From an uncultured Pseudomonadota bacterium (GTDB taxonomy: Bacteria > Pseudomonadota > Gammaproteobacteria > Burkholderiales > Methylophilaceae): 7,197 nt of DNA. Shown here piece after piece: positions 1-6,595 of the stretch (positions are counted from its first letter, which is position 1; each line of letters opens with the position of its first letter). The stretch is from positions 1 to 7,197 of the forward strand of contig CAINWC010000400.1 of assembly GCA_903854305.1 (NCBI GenBank), written 5' to 3'. The notes under the pieces are model-generated. The model did no database searches, was not told the DNA's origin, and was given only the letters and a program-made list of their open reading frames with translations. The translations under genes were made by a program, and so were the position numbers.

Positions 1-952
1 AATTACCCGTCACCGTGTCGCTGGTAATAATATTGAGTCCAGTAAAGTCTGCAATAACCTGCAACACTGATCGCACCTCAATGTTTTGGAAGTTTAATGA
101 AAGCTTTTCACCCGCGTATCCTGACTTAGAACCTCGCACCAATTTATCAGGATCATCTACTATTTGGCGTACATCAATAATGAACTTTTTATCGGCCTGA
201 TAAGCAGATTGTTCCCAGTTACCTTTAGGCTCAATCACCATGCGTCCGTTTTTACCCTGCTTCATGGTGTCTACATAAATAACCGGGGTATTAAAATTAG
301 TTACATTTAAGCGTCGTTGTAAGTTCGCAGGAACATCAGTGTTGATGAAATCAACTACAATCGTTTTACCTTTTTGATTAATGTTGATACCTGCAGAGGC
401 GTCTGATAAGTCAACAATGATTCTGCCTTCTCCATTTTTACCGCGTGCGAAATCAACATTATTGATTGCAAACTGCTGCTGCCCCAAGCTAGGCTCTGCA
501 AATTTCGTTTCAACCACTTGATTTGCATTAGCCTCACTTGCCTGCAACAGGATAGTGATGTCGTTACCTGTTGCAGAAGTGCTATACCCAACATTTTTAG
601 ATAAGTTAAGTACCATTCGCGTACGTTCTTTGGCTTGAGCAAGAGTAACGCTTTTAAGTGCACCTTGATTAGCCGTGAGGTTAGTCTTGGCTAGTCCATT
701 ACCCACATTTGGGAAATCTAACGCAATACGCGCCGGATTATTCAACGTGAAACCAGCGGGTAAATTTGCAAGTGGTTGTGTAGTTTTAACATGTATTGCA
801 ACCCTGCCACCTGGCAAAGTTGAAAAATCAACACTTTCTATTTTGTTAGTTAGCGTTAATTGCTCTTCCGCTTGAGAAAAGCAAGGAAGCAACATCATGC
901 CTACAAGCAAGAATGCGTGTAATAATTGTGACGCCCAGAAATTCTTTTTCAT
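1..952 (-). CDS. pilQ: Type IV pilus secretin PilQ, N-terminal part (cut by window edge)
   Basis: PilQ is the outer-membrane secretin channel through which the type IV pilus leaves the cell; its periplasmic N-terminal domains contact PilP and peptidoglycan. Only the first 317 codons are in the window, and no stop codon is reached. Residues 1-28 form a Sec signal peptide (MKKNFW, a hydrophobic core, then a predicted cut after FSQA). Two AMIN-type beta domains follow, at about 35-137 and 160-262; AMIN domains are known to bind peptidoglycan. Near 281-317 begins the secretin/TonB short N-terminal domain (GEKLSLNFQNIEVRSVLQVI, then ADFTGLNIITSD). The secretin pore domain lies outside the window. 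The ATG at 952-950 has a good ribosome site, AAGGTG, five bases upstream. The gene lies 53 bases downstream of pilP, last of the visible pilMNOPQ series. The identification rests on domain order, the STN sequence and the operon context. Confidence 0.95.
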   Translation of the reverse strand, partial: MKKNFWASQLLHAFLLVGMMLLPCFSQAEEQLTLTNKIESVDFSTLPGGRVAIHVKTTQPLANLPAGFTLNNPARIALDFPNVGNGLAKTNLTANQGALKSVTLAQAKERTRMVLNLSKNVGYSTSATGNDITILLQASEANANQVVETKFAEPSLGQQQFAINNVDFARGKNGEGRIIVDLSDASAGININQKGKTIVVDFINTDVPANLQRRLNVTNFNTPVIYVDTMKQGKNGRMVIEPKGNWEQSAYQADKKFIIDVRQIVDDPDKLVRGSKSGYAGEKLSLNFQNIEVRSVLQVIADFTGLNIITSDTVTGN

Positions 953-955
953 TAT

Positions 956-961
956 TTCACC
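956..961 (-). promoter_or_regulatory. Ribosome binding site of pilQ
   Basis: Minus-strand AAGGTG lies five bases before the pilQ ATG at 952. It fixes the start of this edge-truncated gene and falls in the 53-base pilP-pilQ gap. I see no separate promoter or terminator in that gap, so pilQ is probably read from the upstream pil transcript. Confidence 0.7.
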
Positions 962-1005
962 TTAAATTACTAGTTTCTTTAGTACGAGATTACAACCGTT
1001 GCTAG

Positions 1006-1512
1006 TTATTCTTGTAAAGCTAAATTAGTAACTCGCTCTATCCAGTCTCCGGAAAGATCATCTTGAATTATTTCTTTCAGGACAATTTCACTATCACTAA
1101 TTTGCGTTACTATGCCAAAATTTTGTCCTATGTAATTACCAACCTTAACTTGCTGCACTCCATTATCAGGCGTTCTAAGTAGCGCATAAGTCAGTTTACT
1201 TTTTGACAACAGACCCACATATTTAATACTTTCAAGTGGGTATGCCTCCATCGGTTCTTTGGGCCTCTTCAAATTCGGCTGAAGTACACCAGATTTATTA
1301 GCAGCCTTACGCGAACGAAATGGATCGCTAAGCAGGCCGTCGGCATTATATTGCAAGGCAAGATATGGCTTAGGTTCTGGGATTTGCTTAATATGCACTC
1401 GCATATCCTTACCTGAGTTTCTTATAAACTGATCAAGATCATCCCCTTCAGCACCATTACATCCAGCTAAAGTGATAGTCAACACACAAATCGACAAGGT
1501 TCTAAACCACAT
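1006..1512 (-). CDS. pilP: Type IV pilus assembly lipoprotein PilP
   Basis: PilP is a lipoprotein of the pilus alignment subcomplex. It binds the PilN/PilO periplasmic heterodimer and reaches the secretin PilQ through its C-terminal beta domain. From the ATG at 1512 the product has 168 residues, close to the family's usual size. Residues 1-17 are a lipoprotein signal peptide ending in lipobox LAGC, with C18 the predicted lipidated residue. An extended Pro-rich stretch follows (PEPKPY near 45-50, DPFRSRK near 63-69). The conserved PilP core is at about 85-168: KEPMEAYPLESIKYVG, then VKVGNYIGQNFGIVTQI, then ELI-type strand residues and the C-terminal DWIERVTNLALQE. The frame stays open upstream to a TTG at 1551 that overlaps the pilO stop and would give 181 residues. 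I prefer the ATG because it puts a normal-length signal peptide before the lipobox, although the TTG has the better Shine-Dalgarno. Identity is secure; the start is not. Confidence 0.93.
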   Translation of the reverse strand: MWFRTLSICVLTITLAGCNGAEGDDLDQFIRNSGKDMRVHIKQIPEPKPYLALQYNADGLLSDPFRSRKAANKSGVLQPNLKRPKEPMEAYPLESIKYVGLLSKSKLTYALLRTPDNGVQQVKVGNYIGQNFGIVTQISDSEIVLKEIIQDDLSGDWIERVTNLALQE

Positions 1513-1547
1513 AATTTCCGTAGCCTTTTTTAAATTCACTTGGATAA

Positions 1548-2210
1548 TCAACCTTTTCCACCTGTTTTTATTTTTCCAGTGCTATCAGATTTCCTCTTTG
1601 CTTCAAGTTCATTACTATCTAAATACCGATAAGTTTTTGCTGTTGCCACCATTTCCAATCGAGCATCAGTGGTGGCTGACTTAGCGTCTTTATTCACTAA
1701 GGACAATGAAATATCGTTCAATGTCACGATACGAGATAGTTTTGAAATGTCTGTAGCAAACGCACCTAATTCATGATAAGTACCTGTCACCTTGATAGAA
1801 ATTGGCATCTCTGCATAAAACTCGGCTTGCGTTTCTTGGCCTGGCTTAAATGACTCAAACTCCAATCCCCGGCCTAATCCAGCTTGATTAATATCGGTTA
1901 ATAATCCATCCATTTGAGACTTATCGGGAAGCTGCTTTAGCAAAGCACCGAAAGTTTTCTCAATCTCAACCATTTGCTGCTTATAGGCTACTAAATTTAT
2001 TGCTTGACTTTTTTTATCTAAAAAAACTTTACGTAACTCCTGCTCTTTAGCCTTTACTGTATCTAGCGAATCAAGTGAGGGGCTCCATAAAAAATAATAT
2101 CCGAGCCCTAATATAATCAAAAAAACAGATGTAAGGAGTACAACCTTGACTGGTACAGGTAAACTACCAGCGTTATTAATGTCAATGTTATTAAAATCAT
2201 CTAACTTCAT
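1548..2210 (-). CDS. pilO: Type IV pilus inner-membrane protein PilO
   Basis: PilO is a bitopic inner-membrane protein that pairs with PilN through periplasmic coiled-coil and ferredoxin-like domains and helps carry signals between the cytoplasmic PilM and the PilP/PilQ side. The product has 220 residues, usual for the family. A short cytoplasmic tail (1-20) precedes one membrane helix at about 22-42 (VKVVLLTSVFLIILGLGYYF). A Lys/Glu-rich coiled-coil region follows at about 48-95, then the characteristic LPDKSQMDGLLTDINQAG (94-111) and a beta-rich globular domain to about 195. The ATG at 2210 has a strong AAAGGTGG ribosome site inside the last codons of pilN, whose stop is only two bases upstream. 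The last residues (TGGKG) are Gly/Lys-rich, and their codons contain another Shine-Dalgarno-like AGGTGG. Confidence 0.95.
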   Translation of the reverse strand: MKLDDFNNIDINNAGSLPVPVKVVLLTSVFLIILGLGYYFLWSPSLDSLDTVKAKEQELRKVFLDKKSQAINLVAYKQQMVEIEKTFGALLKQLPDKSQMDGLLTDINQAGLGRGLEFESFKPGQETQAEFYAEMPISIKVTGTYHELGAFATDISKLSRIVTLNDISLSLVNKDAKSATTDARLEMVATAKTYRYLDSNELEAKRKSDSTGKIKTGGKG

Positions 2211-2212
2211 GA

Positions 2213-2815
2213 TTAATTTCCACCTTTAAGTGAGTTTTTGGCAGCAGCACCCACTGCACCTTCATCGCTAGCTTTAGGCGCCTTAATTCTCACATTTAAG
2301 GTAAATGCATTTTGCTTAAGGTTATTGATTAATAAAGAGCTAATTTCAACTAGGTTAGGTGACTCAAGCCAACTTGACTTAGACAGATTTCTCACTAAGG
2401 TAGCAACACGCGCATTCGTATCAGCAACACCCTCTACCGAAATAAGACCACCTTGCTGCTTAATACTTCTTAAATACATACCTTCAGGCAACTGCCTACT
2501 AAGCTCGTCAAGCACAACAACTGCTTGACTTCGATTATCTTGCAAATTTTCAACCACTTGCTTCCGCTCGAGCATAGCGCTAATTTGATCTTTCAAATCT
2601 TTAATCTCGGCAATTTCTTTATCCAACGCAACAATAGCTACATCCAAACGTTTATTACGCTCAACCTGCCGTTCCACTTGATTTTCAATATAGGACCAAC
2701 CCACGAAAATAATAAACGCTGCTAAAATTACAGAAAAACCAGCCATTAAGCCAAATTCTCTTTGGCGCGCCTCACGCTTAACTTGGCGGTGCGGAAGTAA
2801 ATTTACACGTATCAT
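2213..2815 (-). CDS. pilN: Type IV pilus inner-membrane protein PilN
   Basis: PilN is the bitopic inner-membrane partner of PilO; its cytoplasmic N-terminus docks into a groove of PilM. The product has 200 residues. The N-terminus MIRVNLLPHRQVKREARQRE carries the conserved (I/V)NLLPHR motif known to bind PilM. A membrane helix lies at about 22-42, an acidic/basic coiled coil at about 43-95 (many E, K, R, with IENQVERQVERNKRL), and a PilN-type beta/alpha domain at about 97-180 (VVLDELSRQLPEGMYLRSI). The tail is low in complexity (Ala/Gly/Lys). The ATG at 2815 overlaps the pilM stop as ATGA, which suggests translational coupling. A longer frame from a TTG at 2845 was not chosen because it would put ten unrelated residues before the conserved motif. 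Confidence 0.95.
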   Translation of the reverse strand: MIRVNLLPHRQVKREARQREFGLMAGFSVILAAFIIFVGWSYIENQVERQVERNKRLDVAIVALDKEIAEIKDLKDQISAMLERKQVVENLQDNRSQAVVVLDELSRQLPEGMYLRSIKQQGGLISVEGVADTNARVATLVRNLSKSSWLESPNLVEISSLLINNLKQNAFTLNVRIKAPKASDEGAVGAAAKNSLKGGN

Positions 2816-3885
2816 CTTGCTACACCCCGCATTGCAAGGCCACAAGCAATAAGTAATGAAGGTGCATCTATCATCGCCTGTTGTTGCTTAAGCCTCGTAC
2901 TAACCCCCATGCTATGGAACGGATTGGCTACGATAGTATTCACTTGCGTACGGTCTTGCACAAGAACATCTATGCTAGGTATCGCGGCGCAGCCACCCGC
3001 TAGCACGATGTGGTCAACCCGATTGTATTGTGTGGAACTTGTAAAAAACTGCAGCGCCCTTGCCACTTCCATCGCCAGTAATTGTACAAACGGCTGCAAT
3101 ACTTCACCATCATAACTCTCTGGTAGGCCACCTTTGCGTTTAGCTATTTCTGCCTCTTCTACTGACAGACCAAAACGTCGTTGAATTTCTTGAGTGAGTT
3201 GACCACCACCAAAACTTTGCTCTCGGGTATAAACAGATTTATTGTCATGCAATACATTGATATGCGTCATGGATGCGCCAATATCAACGATCATCACGGT
3301 TTGTTCACGCCCTGAATTTAGTAGTTGACTAGCGACTAACGTATAAGCGGCTTCGGTTGCATAACTCTCAACATCCATGATAGTCACTTTAAGACCAGCT
3401 CCTTCAGCAGCCGCCACTCGATCTTCAATTTTTTCTTTGCGTGAGGCCGCGATCAACACCTCAACTTCATCCGGATTATTTGGTGCAGGTCCAATGACTT
3501 GAAAGTCAATATTCACTTCGTCTAGCGAGAATGGAATATATTGATTTGCTTCAGCTTCTACCTGCGCCTCCATGTCTTCTTCGCGCAAACCAGCACTCAT
3601 TAACACCTTCTTACTAATGACAGCTGCCGCTGGCAGTGCAAGTGCCGTGCGTTTTTCACGCGATCCAAGCAGCTTCCAAGCAAGCTTCATGGCGTCAGCT
3701 ACTTTTTCAAGATCACTCACATTGCCATCAACCATAGCATCTTTAGCCAGTGGAGATATTGAATAACCTTCAAGCTTATAGCCACCACGACCATCGTCAG
3801 CCAGCTCCACCATTTTGACGGCAGTTGAGCTGATATCGATACCAATCAGTGGTGGGGTTGAATCTTTAAAAAAGCTGAATTTCAA
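2812..3885 (-). CDS. pilM: Type IV pilus actin-like ATPase PilM
   Basis: PilM is a cytoplasmic actin/FtsA-like ATP-binding protein that recruits PilN to the inner face of the membrane and couples the pilus motor to the alignment complex. The product has 357 residues, standard for the family. Visible motifs are the first phosphate loop GIDISSTAVKMVEL (15-28), an SHS2-type insert at about 80-190 (ALPAAAVISKK, then QYIPFSLDEVNIDFQV), the second phosphate loop VDIGASMTHINV (200-211), FGGGQLTQEIQ (225-235), and the adenosine-side loop LAGGCAAIP (295-303). The start is a TTG at 3885. AAAGGG lies nine bases upstream, an in-frame TGA lies further upstream without an intervening ATG or GTG, and the first internal Met (25) is already inside the first phosphate loop. 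It is the first gene of the operon, and its stop overlaps the pilN start. Confidence 0.95.
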   Translation of the reverse strand: MKFSFFKDSTPPLIGIDISSTAVKMVELADDGRGGYKLEGYSISPLAKDAMVDGNVSDLEKVADAMKLAWKLLGSREKRTALALPAAAVISKKVLMSAGLREEDMEAQVEAEANQYIPFSLDEVNIDFQVIGPAPNNPDEVEVLIAASRKEKIEDRVAAAEGAGLKVTIMDVESYATEAAYTLVASQLLNSGREQTVMIVDIGASMTHINVLHDNKSVYTREQSFGGGQLTQEIQRRFGLSVEEAEIAKRKGGLPESYDGEVLQPFVQLLAMEVARALQFFTSSTQYNRVDHIVLAGGCAAIPSIDVLVQDRTQVNTIVANPFHSMGVSTRLKQQQAMIDAPSLLIACGLAMRGVAR

Positions 3886-3895
3886 ATTGAAATTC
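3877..3895. repeat. Perfect 9-bp inverted repeat across the pilM start codon
   Basis: The two 9-base arms GAATTTCAA and TTGAAATTC (minus-strand reading) match perfectly around one central T and include the TTG start of pilM. In RNA this could fold as an 8-bp AT-rich stem with a 3-base loop. In DNA it has the shape of a dimeric-protein site. A second small repeat, CCCT-GAA-AGGG, abuts it at 3895-3905 and covers the ribosome site. The repeats are seen directly; a regulatory role is inference, and AT-rich palindromes of this size do arise by chance. Confidence 0.5.
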
Positions 3896-3900
3896 CCTTT
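3895..3900 (-). promoter_or_regulatory. Ribosome binding site deciding the pilM TTG start
   Basis: Minus-strand AAAGGG (3900-3895) precedes the TTG at 3885 by nine bases. No ATG or GTG lies between it and the upstream in-frame stop, so this site is the main support for TTG initiation. Its AGGG can pair with CCCT just upstream in the short repeat at 3895-3905. Confidence 0.65.
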
Positions 3901-3953
3901 CAGGGTTCGTCAGGATTAGTTAAGTAACGTACATTTCTAATAAATTACATTAA

Positions 3954-3982
3954 ATCCTAGCAACAAGTTTAAACCCTGTAAA
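3954..3982 (-). promoter_or_regulatory. Predicted sigma70-type promoter of the pilMNOPQ operon
   Basis: On the minus strand TTTACA (3982-3977; 5 of 6 to the -35 consensus) is followed after exactly 17 bases by TAGGAT (3959-3954; 4 of 6 to -10). A TG one base upstream of the -10 makes it an extended -10. Transcription would start near 3947 and leave a leader of about 60 bases before the TTG of pilM. The region further upstream is very AT-rich. I found no -24/-12 sigma54-type site. This is a sequence match only. Confidence 0.6.
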
Positions 3983-4023
3983 GCAATTTTTTATTTTAGC
4001 GATTATTTAATGCTTTATTTTGT

Positions 4024-4045
4024 TGATTATTCGCAAGAATAATCA
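4024..4045. repeat. Perfect 9-bp inverted repeat with 4-base GCAA spacer in the ponA promoter region
   Basis: Arms TGATTATTC (4024-4032) and GAATAATCA (4037-4045) are perfect complements around GCAA. On the plus strand this could form a hairpin closed by a GNRA tetraloop. On DNA it would be a 22-bp operator-like dyad. Its core GATTATT also occurs as a direct copy at 4001-4007. The dyad ends eight bases before TATAAT (4054) and so covers the place where a ponA -35 element should be. The repeats are seen; the role as operator is inferred. Confidence 0.6.
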
Positions 4046-4053
4046 TACCAATT

Positions 4054-4059
4054 TATAAT
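4054..4059 (+). promoter_or_regulatory. Predicted -10 element of the ponA promoter
   Basis: A perfect TATAAT lies 37 bases before the ponA ATG, predicting a start of transcription near 4066. At 17-base spacing the -35 position (4031-4036) reads TCGCAA, only 3 of 6 to consensus; a TTGATT at 4023-4028 is 25 bases away, too far. The -35 region falls within the inverted repeat at 4024-4045, so the promoter may need or be blocked by a bound protein. AT-rich DNA gives TATAAT by chance fairly often. Confidence 0.45.
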
Positions 4060-4096
4060 ACAGAGATATTAATATATTAATGAATTCATAAATTTC

Positions 4097-6574
4097 ATGA
4101 CTCTGACTAAATGGTGGCACTATCTTTTGTTGGCAATCGTTGTGGGTGGCTTGTCAATAATCGCGCTTGCGGGCATCGCCGCCGCCGTGATTTACCCAGC
4201 ATTACCTTCGCTGGATGCACTGACTGACTATCACCCCAAGCAACCTTTACGTGTTTATTCAGAGGATCACTATTTGATTGGTGAATTTGGTGAAGAGCGC
4301 CGCGCTTATATCAAAATCGAAAATGTACCGCAAAATATGAAAGACGCGGTATTGGCAATTGAGGACAGGCGTTTTTATCACCATAACGGCATCGATACCA
4401 CAGGTATTTTACGCGCAATAAAAACCAACCTCACGGGTAAAGGCCATGAAGGCGCAAGCACCATTACGATGCAAGTCGCAAAAAACTTTTTTACCGTGCC
4501 TAACGGTAAACGCACTTTGGTCACTAAAATTAATGAGGCTTTACTTGCGATTAAAATCGAACACAGCTTGAGTAAAGATAAAATCCTTGAACTTTACATC
4601 AACCAAATTTACCTTGGACAACGCGCTTATGGCTTCGCCGCAGCCTCGCAGGTATATTACGGCAAACCGCTGGACAAAATTAATCTAGCTGAAACTGCGT
4701 TACTTGCGGGCTTACCGAAAGCGCCTTCTAACTACAATCCATTCGTTAATCCCAAACGCGCAATGGGCCGTCAAAAAGAAGTTTTGCATGATATGTTTCG
4801 CTTTGGGTTTATTAAAGAAGATCTTTATCAAGCCGCATTAAAGCAACCATTGCGATTCAAAGCATCGAAACAATCGCGCGATTTAGCGGCAGATTATGTT
4901 GCTGAAATCGTACGCGAAAGCATGTATGCAAAATATCAAGAAGACATCTACAGTAGCGGCTTATCTGTATATACAACGATACGTAAATCCAATCAGGAAG
5001 CCGCAAACTCAGCTGTGAGAGAAGGTATATTAGATTACGATCTTCGCCACGGTTATCGCGGCCCAGAAAAATTTCTTGATATTGCAACGTTACCATCAAG
5101 TGATAAAAAAAATGCTTTAGATACTGCTTTAGACGAAATTGATGAGTTTAATGGCTTTATGCCAGCCATCATTACGAACATTTCACCTAAGTCGGTTCTG
5201 GCCCACGCCAAAAATGGCGACGAGATAGAAATTACAGGAAAAGGCTTAGCGCTTGTAGAAAAAACACTGGCGGAAAAAGATACTGCTAAGCGTTTGTTAA
5301 AAATAGGCGCAGTTATTCGTTTGATTAAAAGTGGTGATGCTTGGAAAATCGTGCAATTACCGCAAGTACAGTCTGCGCTGGTCGCACTTGATCCAGAAAG
5401 TGGCGCAATACGTGCACTAGTAGGTGGTTTTGACTTTAATCAGACTAAATTTAACCATGCGACACAAGCTTGGCGCCAGCCTGGCTCAAGCTTTAAGCCA
5501 TTTATTTATTCCGCTGCTTTAGAAAAAGGCTACACACCAGCTACAGTAGTGGAGGACTCAGCTTTAAATTTCTCAGCGGCTGAAACAGGCAATAAAGACT
5601 GGTCTCCGCAAAATTATGAAAATGAGTTTGAGGGCCCTATTCGCCTAAGACAAGCATTGGCAAAATCGGTTAATACTGTGGCAATACGTGTACTGCAATC
5701 CATTGGGCCGAGCTATGCACAAGATTACATTACGCGCTTTGGTTTTGCCGCAAAAGATCATCCTGCCTACCTGACAATGGCGCTAGGTGCAGGCTCTACA
5801 ACACCGTATCAACTAGCAACAGCATATGCTGTATTTGCCAATGGCGGTTATCTTGTAAAACCTAACTTAATCGCTAAAGTCGTCGATCAAAAAGGGACTG
5901 TGATTTTAACAACTAAATTTGATCATGCTGGCAATGGTGCACCTCGTGTGATTGATGCTCGTAATGCTTTTATCATGAACTCCATGTTGCAAAGCGTAGT
6001 ACGTAACGGCACTGCAGCCAGAGCATTACAATTAGGTAGAAGCGATATTGCCGGGAAAACAGGCACCACTAATGACCATATGGATGCTTGGTTTGCAGGC
6101 TACAGCCCTAAACAAGTAGCCGTAGCATGGATAGGTTTTGATAAACCGCAAACCTTAGGTAGAAATGAAACCGGTGCTGCTGCCGCATTGCCAATTTGGA
6201 TCAAATACATGGCAAGTGCATTAAAAGACGTCCCTGAAACAGCAATGACAATGCCTGATGGTGTGATGACCGTAAACATTGATCCGACAACTGGCATACG
6301 AGATGAAGGCGGCATCATGGAGTATTTCTATCATGAAAATCCACCGCCACAAGTTGAATCATATTCAACCCCTTTAGATGATGCAGGAAATCCTATCGAA
6401 CCCGCAATCAACCAAGCACAACAGGTCTTGCAACCTAACATAACTTTATCACCTACCACTCCTAACAAAATTCCACTCAATCAAAGTGGGGCTAACCAAC
6501 CCGCAAAAACACCCAAATATGAGACTCAAAATTCAGGACAAAATGCAGCCGCTAAAGTATTAAATCCCAACTAA
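4097..6574 (+). CDS. mrcA: Bifunctional class A penicillin-binding protein 1a (peptidoglycan glycosyltransferase/DD-transpeptidase)
   Basis: PBP1a (ponA/mrcA) polymerises lipid II into glycan strands and cross-links their peptides at the outer face of the inner membrane. The product has 825 residues, close to the E. coli PBP1a length. One membrane anchor is at about 8-33. The family 51 glycosyltransferase domain (about 55-230) has EDRRFYHHNGID (89-100, catalytic E89), GASTITMQ (119-126), KINEALLAIKIE (144-155, E147), KDKILELYINQIYLG (160-174) and AETALLAGLPKAPSNYNP (198-215). An OB-like domain lies at about 310-420. The transpeptidase domain has SSFK (464-467, nucleophile S464), SVN (524-526) and KTG (654-656). 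A Pro/Asn/Gln-rich tail follows from about 748. All catalytic residues are present. The ATG at 4097 is the only good start after an in-frame TAA at 4070, yet there is no recognisable Shine-Dalgarno before it. The gene is divergent from pilM and 21 bases upstream of the next gene. Confidence 0.96.
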   Translation: MTLTKWWHYLLLAIVVGGLSIIALAGIAAAVIYPALPSLDALTDYHPKQPLRVYSEDHYLIGEFGEERRAYIKIENVPQNMKDAVLAIEDRRFYHHNGIDTTGILRAIKTNLTGKGHEGASTITMQVAKNFFTVPNGKRTLVTKINEALLAIKIEHSLSKDKILELYINQIYLGQRAYGFAAASQVYYGKPLDKINLAETALLAGLPKAPSNYNPFVNPKRAMGRQKEVLHDMFRFGFIKEDLYQAALKQPLRFKASKQSRDLAADYVAEIVRESMYAKYQEDIYSSGLSVYTTIRKSNQEAANSAVREGILDYDLRHGYRGPEKFLDIATLPSSDKKNALDTALDEIDEFNGFMPAIITNISPKSVLAHAKNGDEIEITGKGLALVEKTLAEKDTAKRLLKIGAVIRLIKSGDAWKIVQLPQVQSALVALDPESGAIRALVGGFDFNQTKFNHATQAWRQPGSSFKPFIYSAALEKGYTPATVVEDSALNFSAAETGNKDWSPQNYENEFEGPIRLRQALAKSVNTVAIRVLQSIGPSYAQDYITRFGFAAKDHPAYLTMALGAGSTTPYQLATAYAVFANGGYLVKPNLIAKVVDQKGTVILTTKFDHAGNGAPRVIDARNAFIMNSMLQSVVRNGTAARALQLGRSDIAGKTGTTNDHMDAWFAGYSPKQVAVAWIGFDKPQTLGRNETGAAAALPIWIKYMASALKDVPETAMTMPDGVMTVNIDPTTGIRDEGGIMEYFYHENPPPQVESYSTPLDDAGNPIEPAINQAQQVLQPNITLSPTTPNKIPLNQSGANQPAKTPKYETQNSGQNAAAKVLNPN

Positions 6575-6595
6575 AATCATTGAATCTTAATCATC

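Noticed and set aside
355..663. 102-codon minus-strand open frame inside pilQ
   Set aside because: It is another frame of pilQ; the true frame, continuous from 952 to the window edge, carries the signal peptide, AMIN and STN sequences.
866..952. PilQ as a lipoprotein because of Cys24 in its signal peptide
   Set aside because: The context LLPC lacks the small residue expected before the cysteine, and FSQA further on gives a normal signal peptidase I site.
953..1005. Possible inverted repeat (AATTACTAG and CTAGTTATT) in the pilP-pilQ gap
   Set aside because: The arms contain a mismatch, are AT-rich and widely spaced, so no hairpin can be supported.
2238..2528. 96-codon open frame antisense to pilN
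   Set aside because: It lies wholly opposite the well-supported pilN, has no domain-like sequence, and is best explained as a shadow of that gene.
2816..2845. Longer pilN start at TTG 2845
   Set aside because: It would add MWPCNAGCSK before the conserved PilM-binding N-terminus; the ATG at 2815 with ATGA coupling matches the family.
3967..3974. GTTTAAAC palindrome in the spacer of the pilM promoter
   Set aside because: Eight bases of mostly A/T is expected by chance in this composition, with no second copy nearby.
4857..5099. 80-codon open frame antisense to ponA
   Set aside because: Located opposite the intact ponA coding sequence with no ribosome site or recognisable motif.
6575..6595. 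Possible terminator between ponA and the next gene
   Set aside because: The 21-base gap has no GC stem or T-run; read-through is the simpler view.
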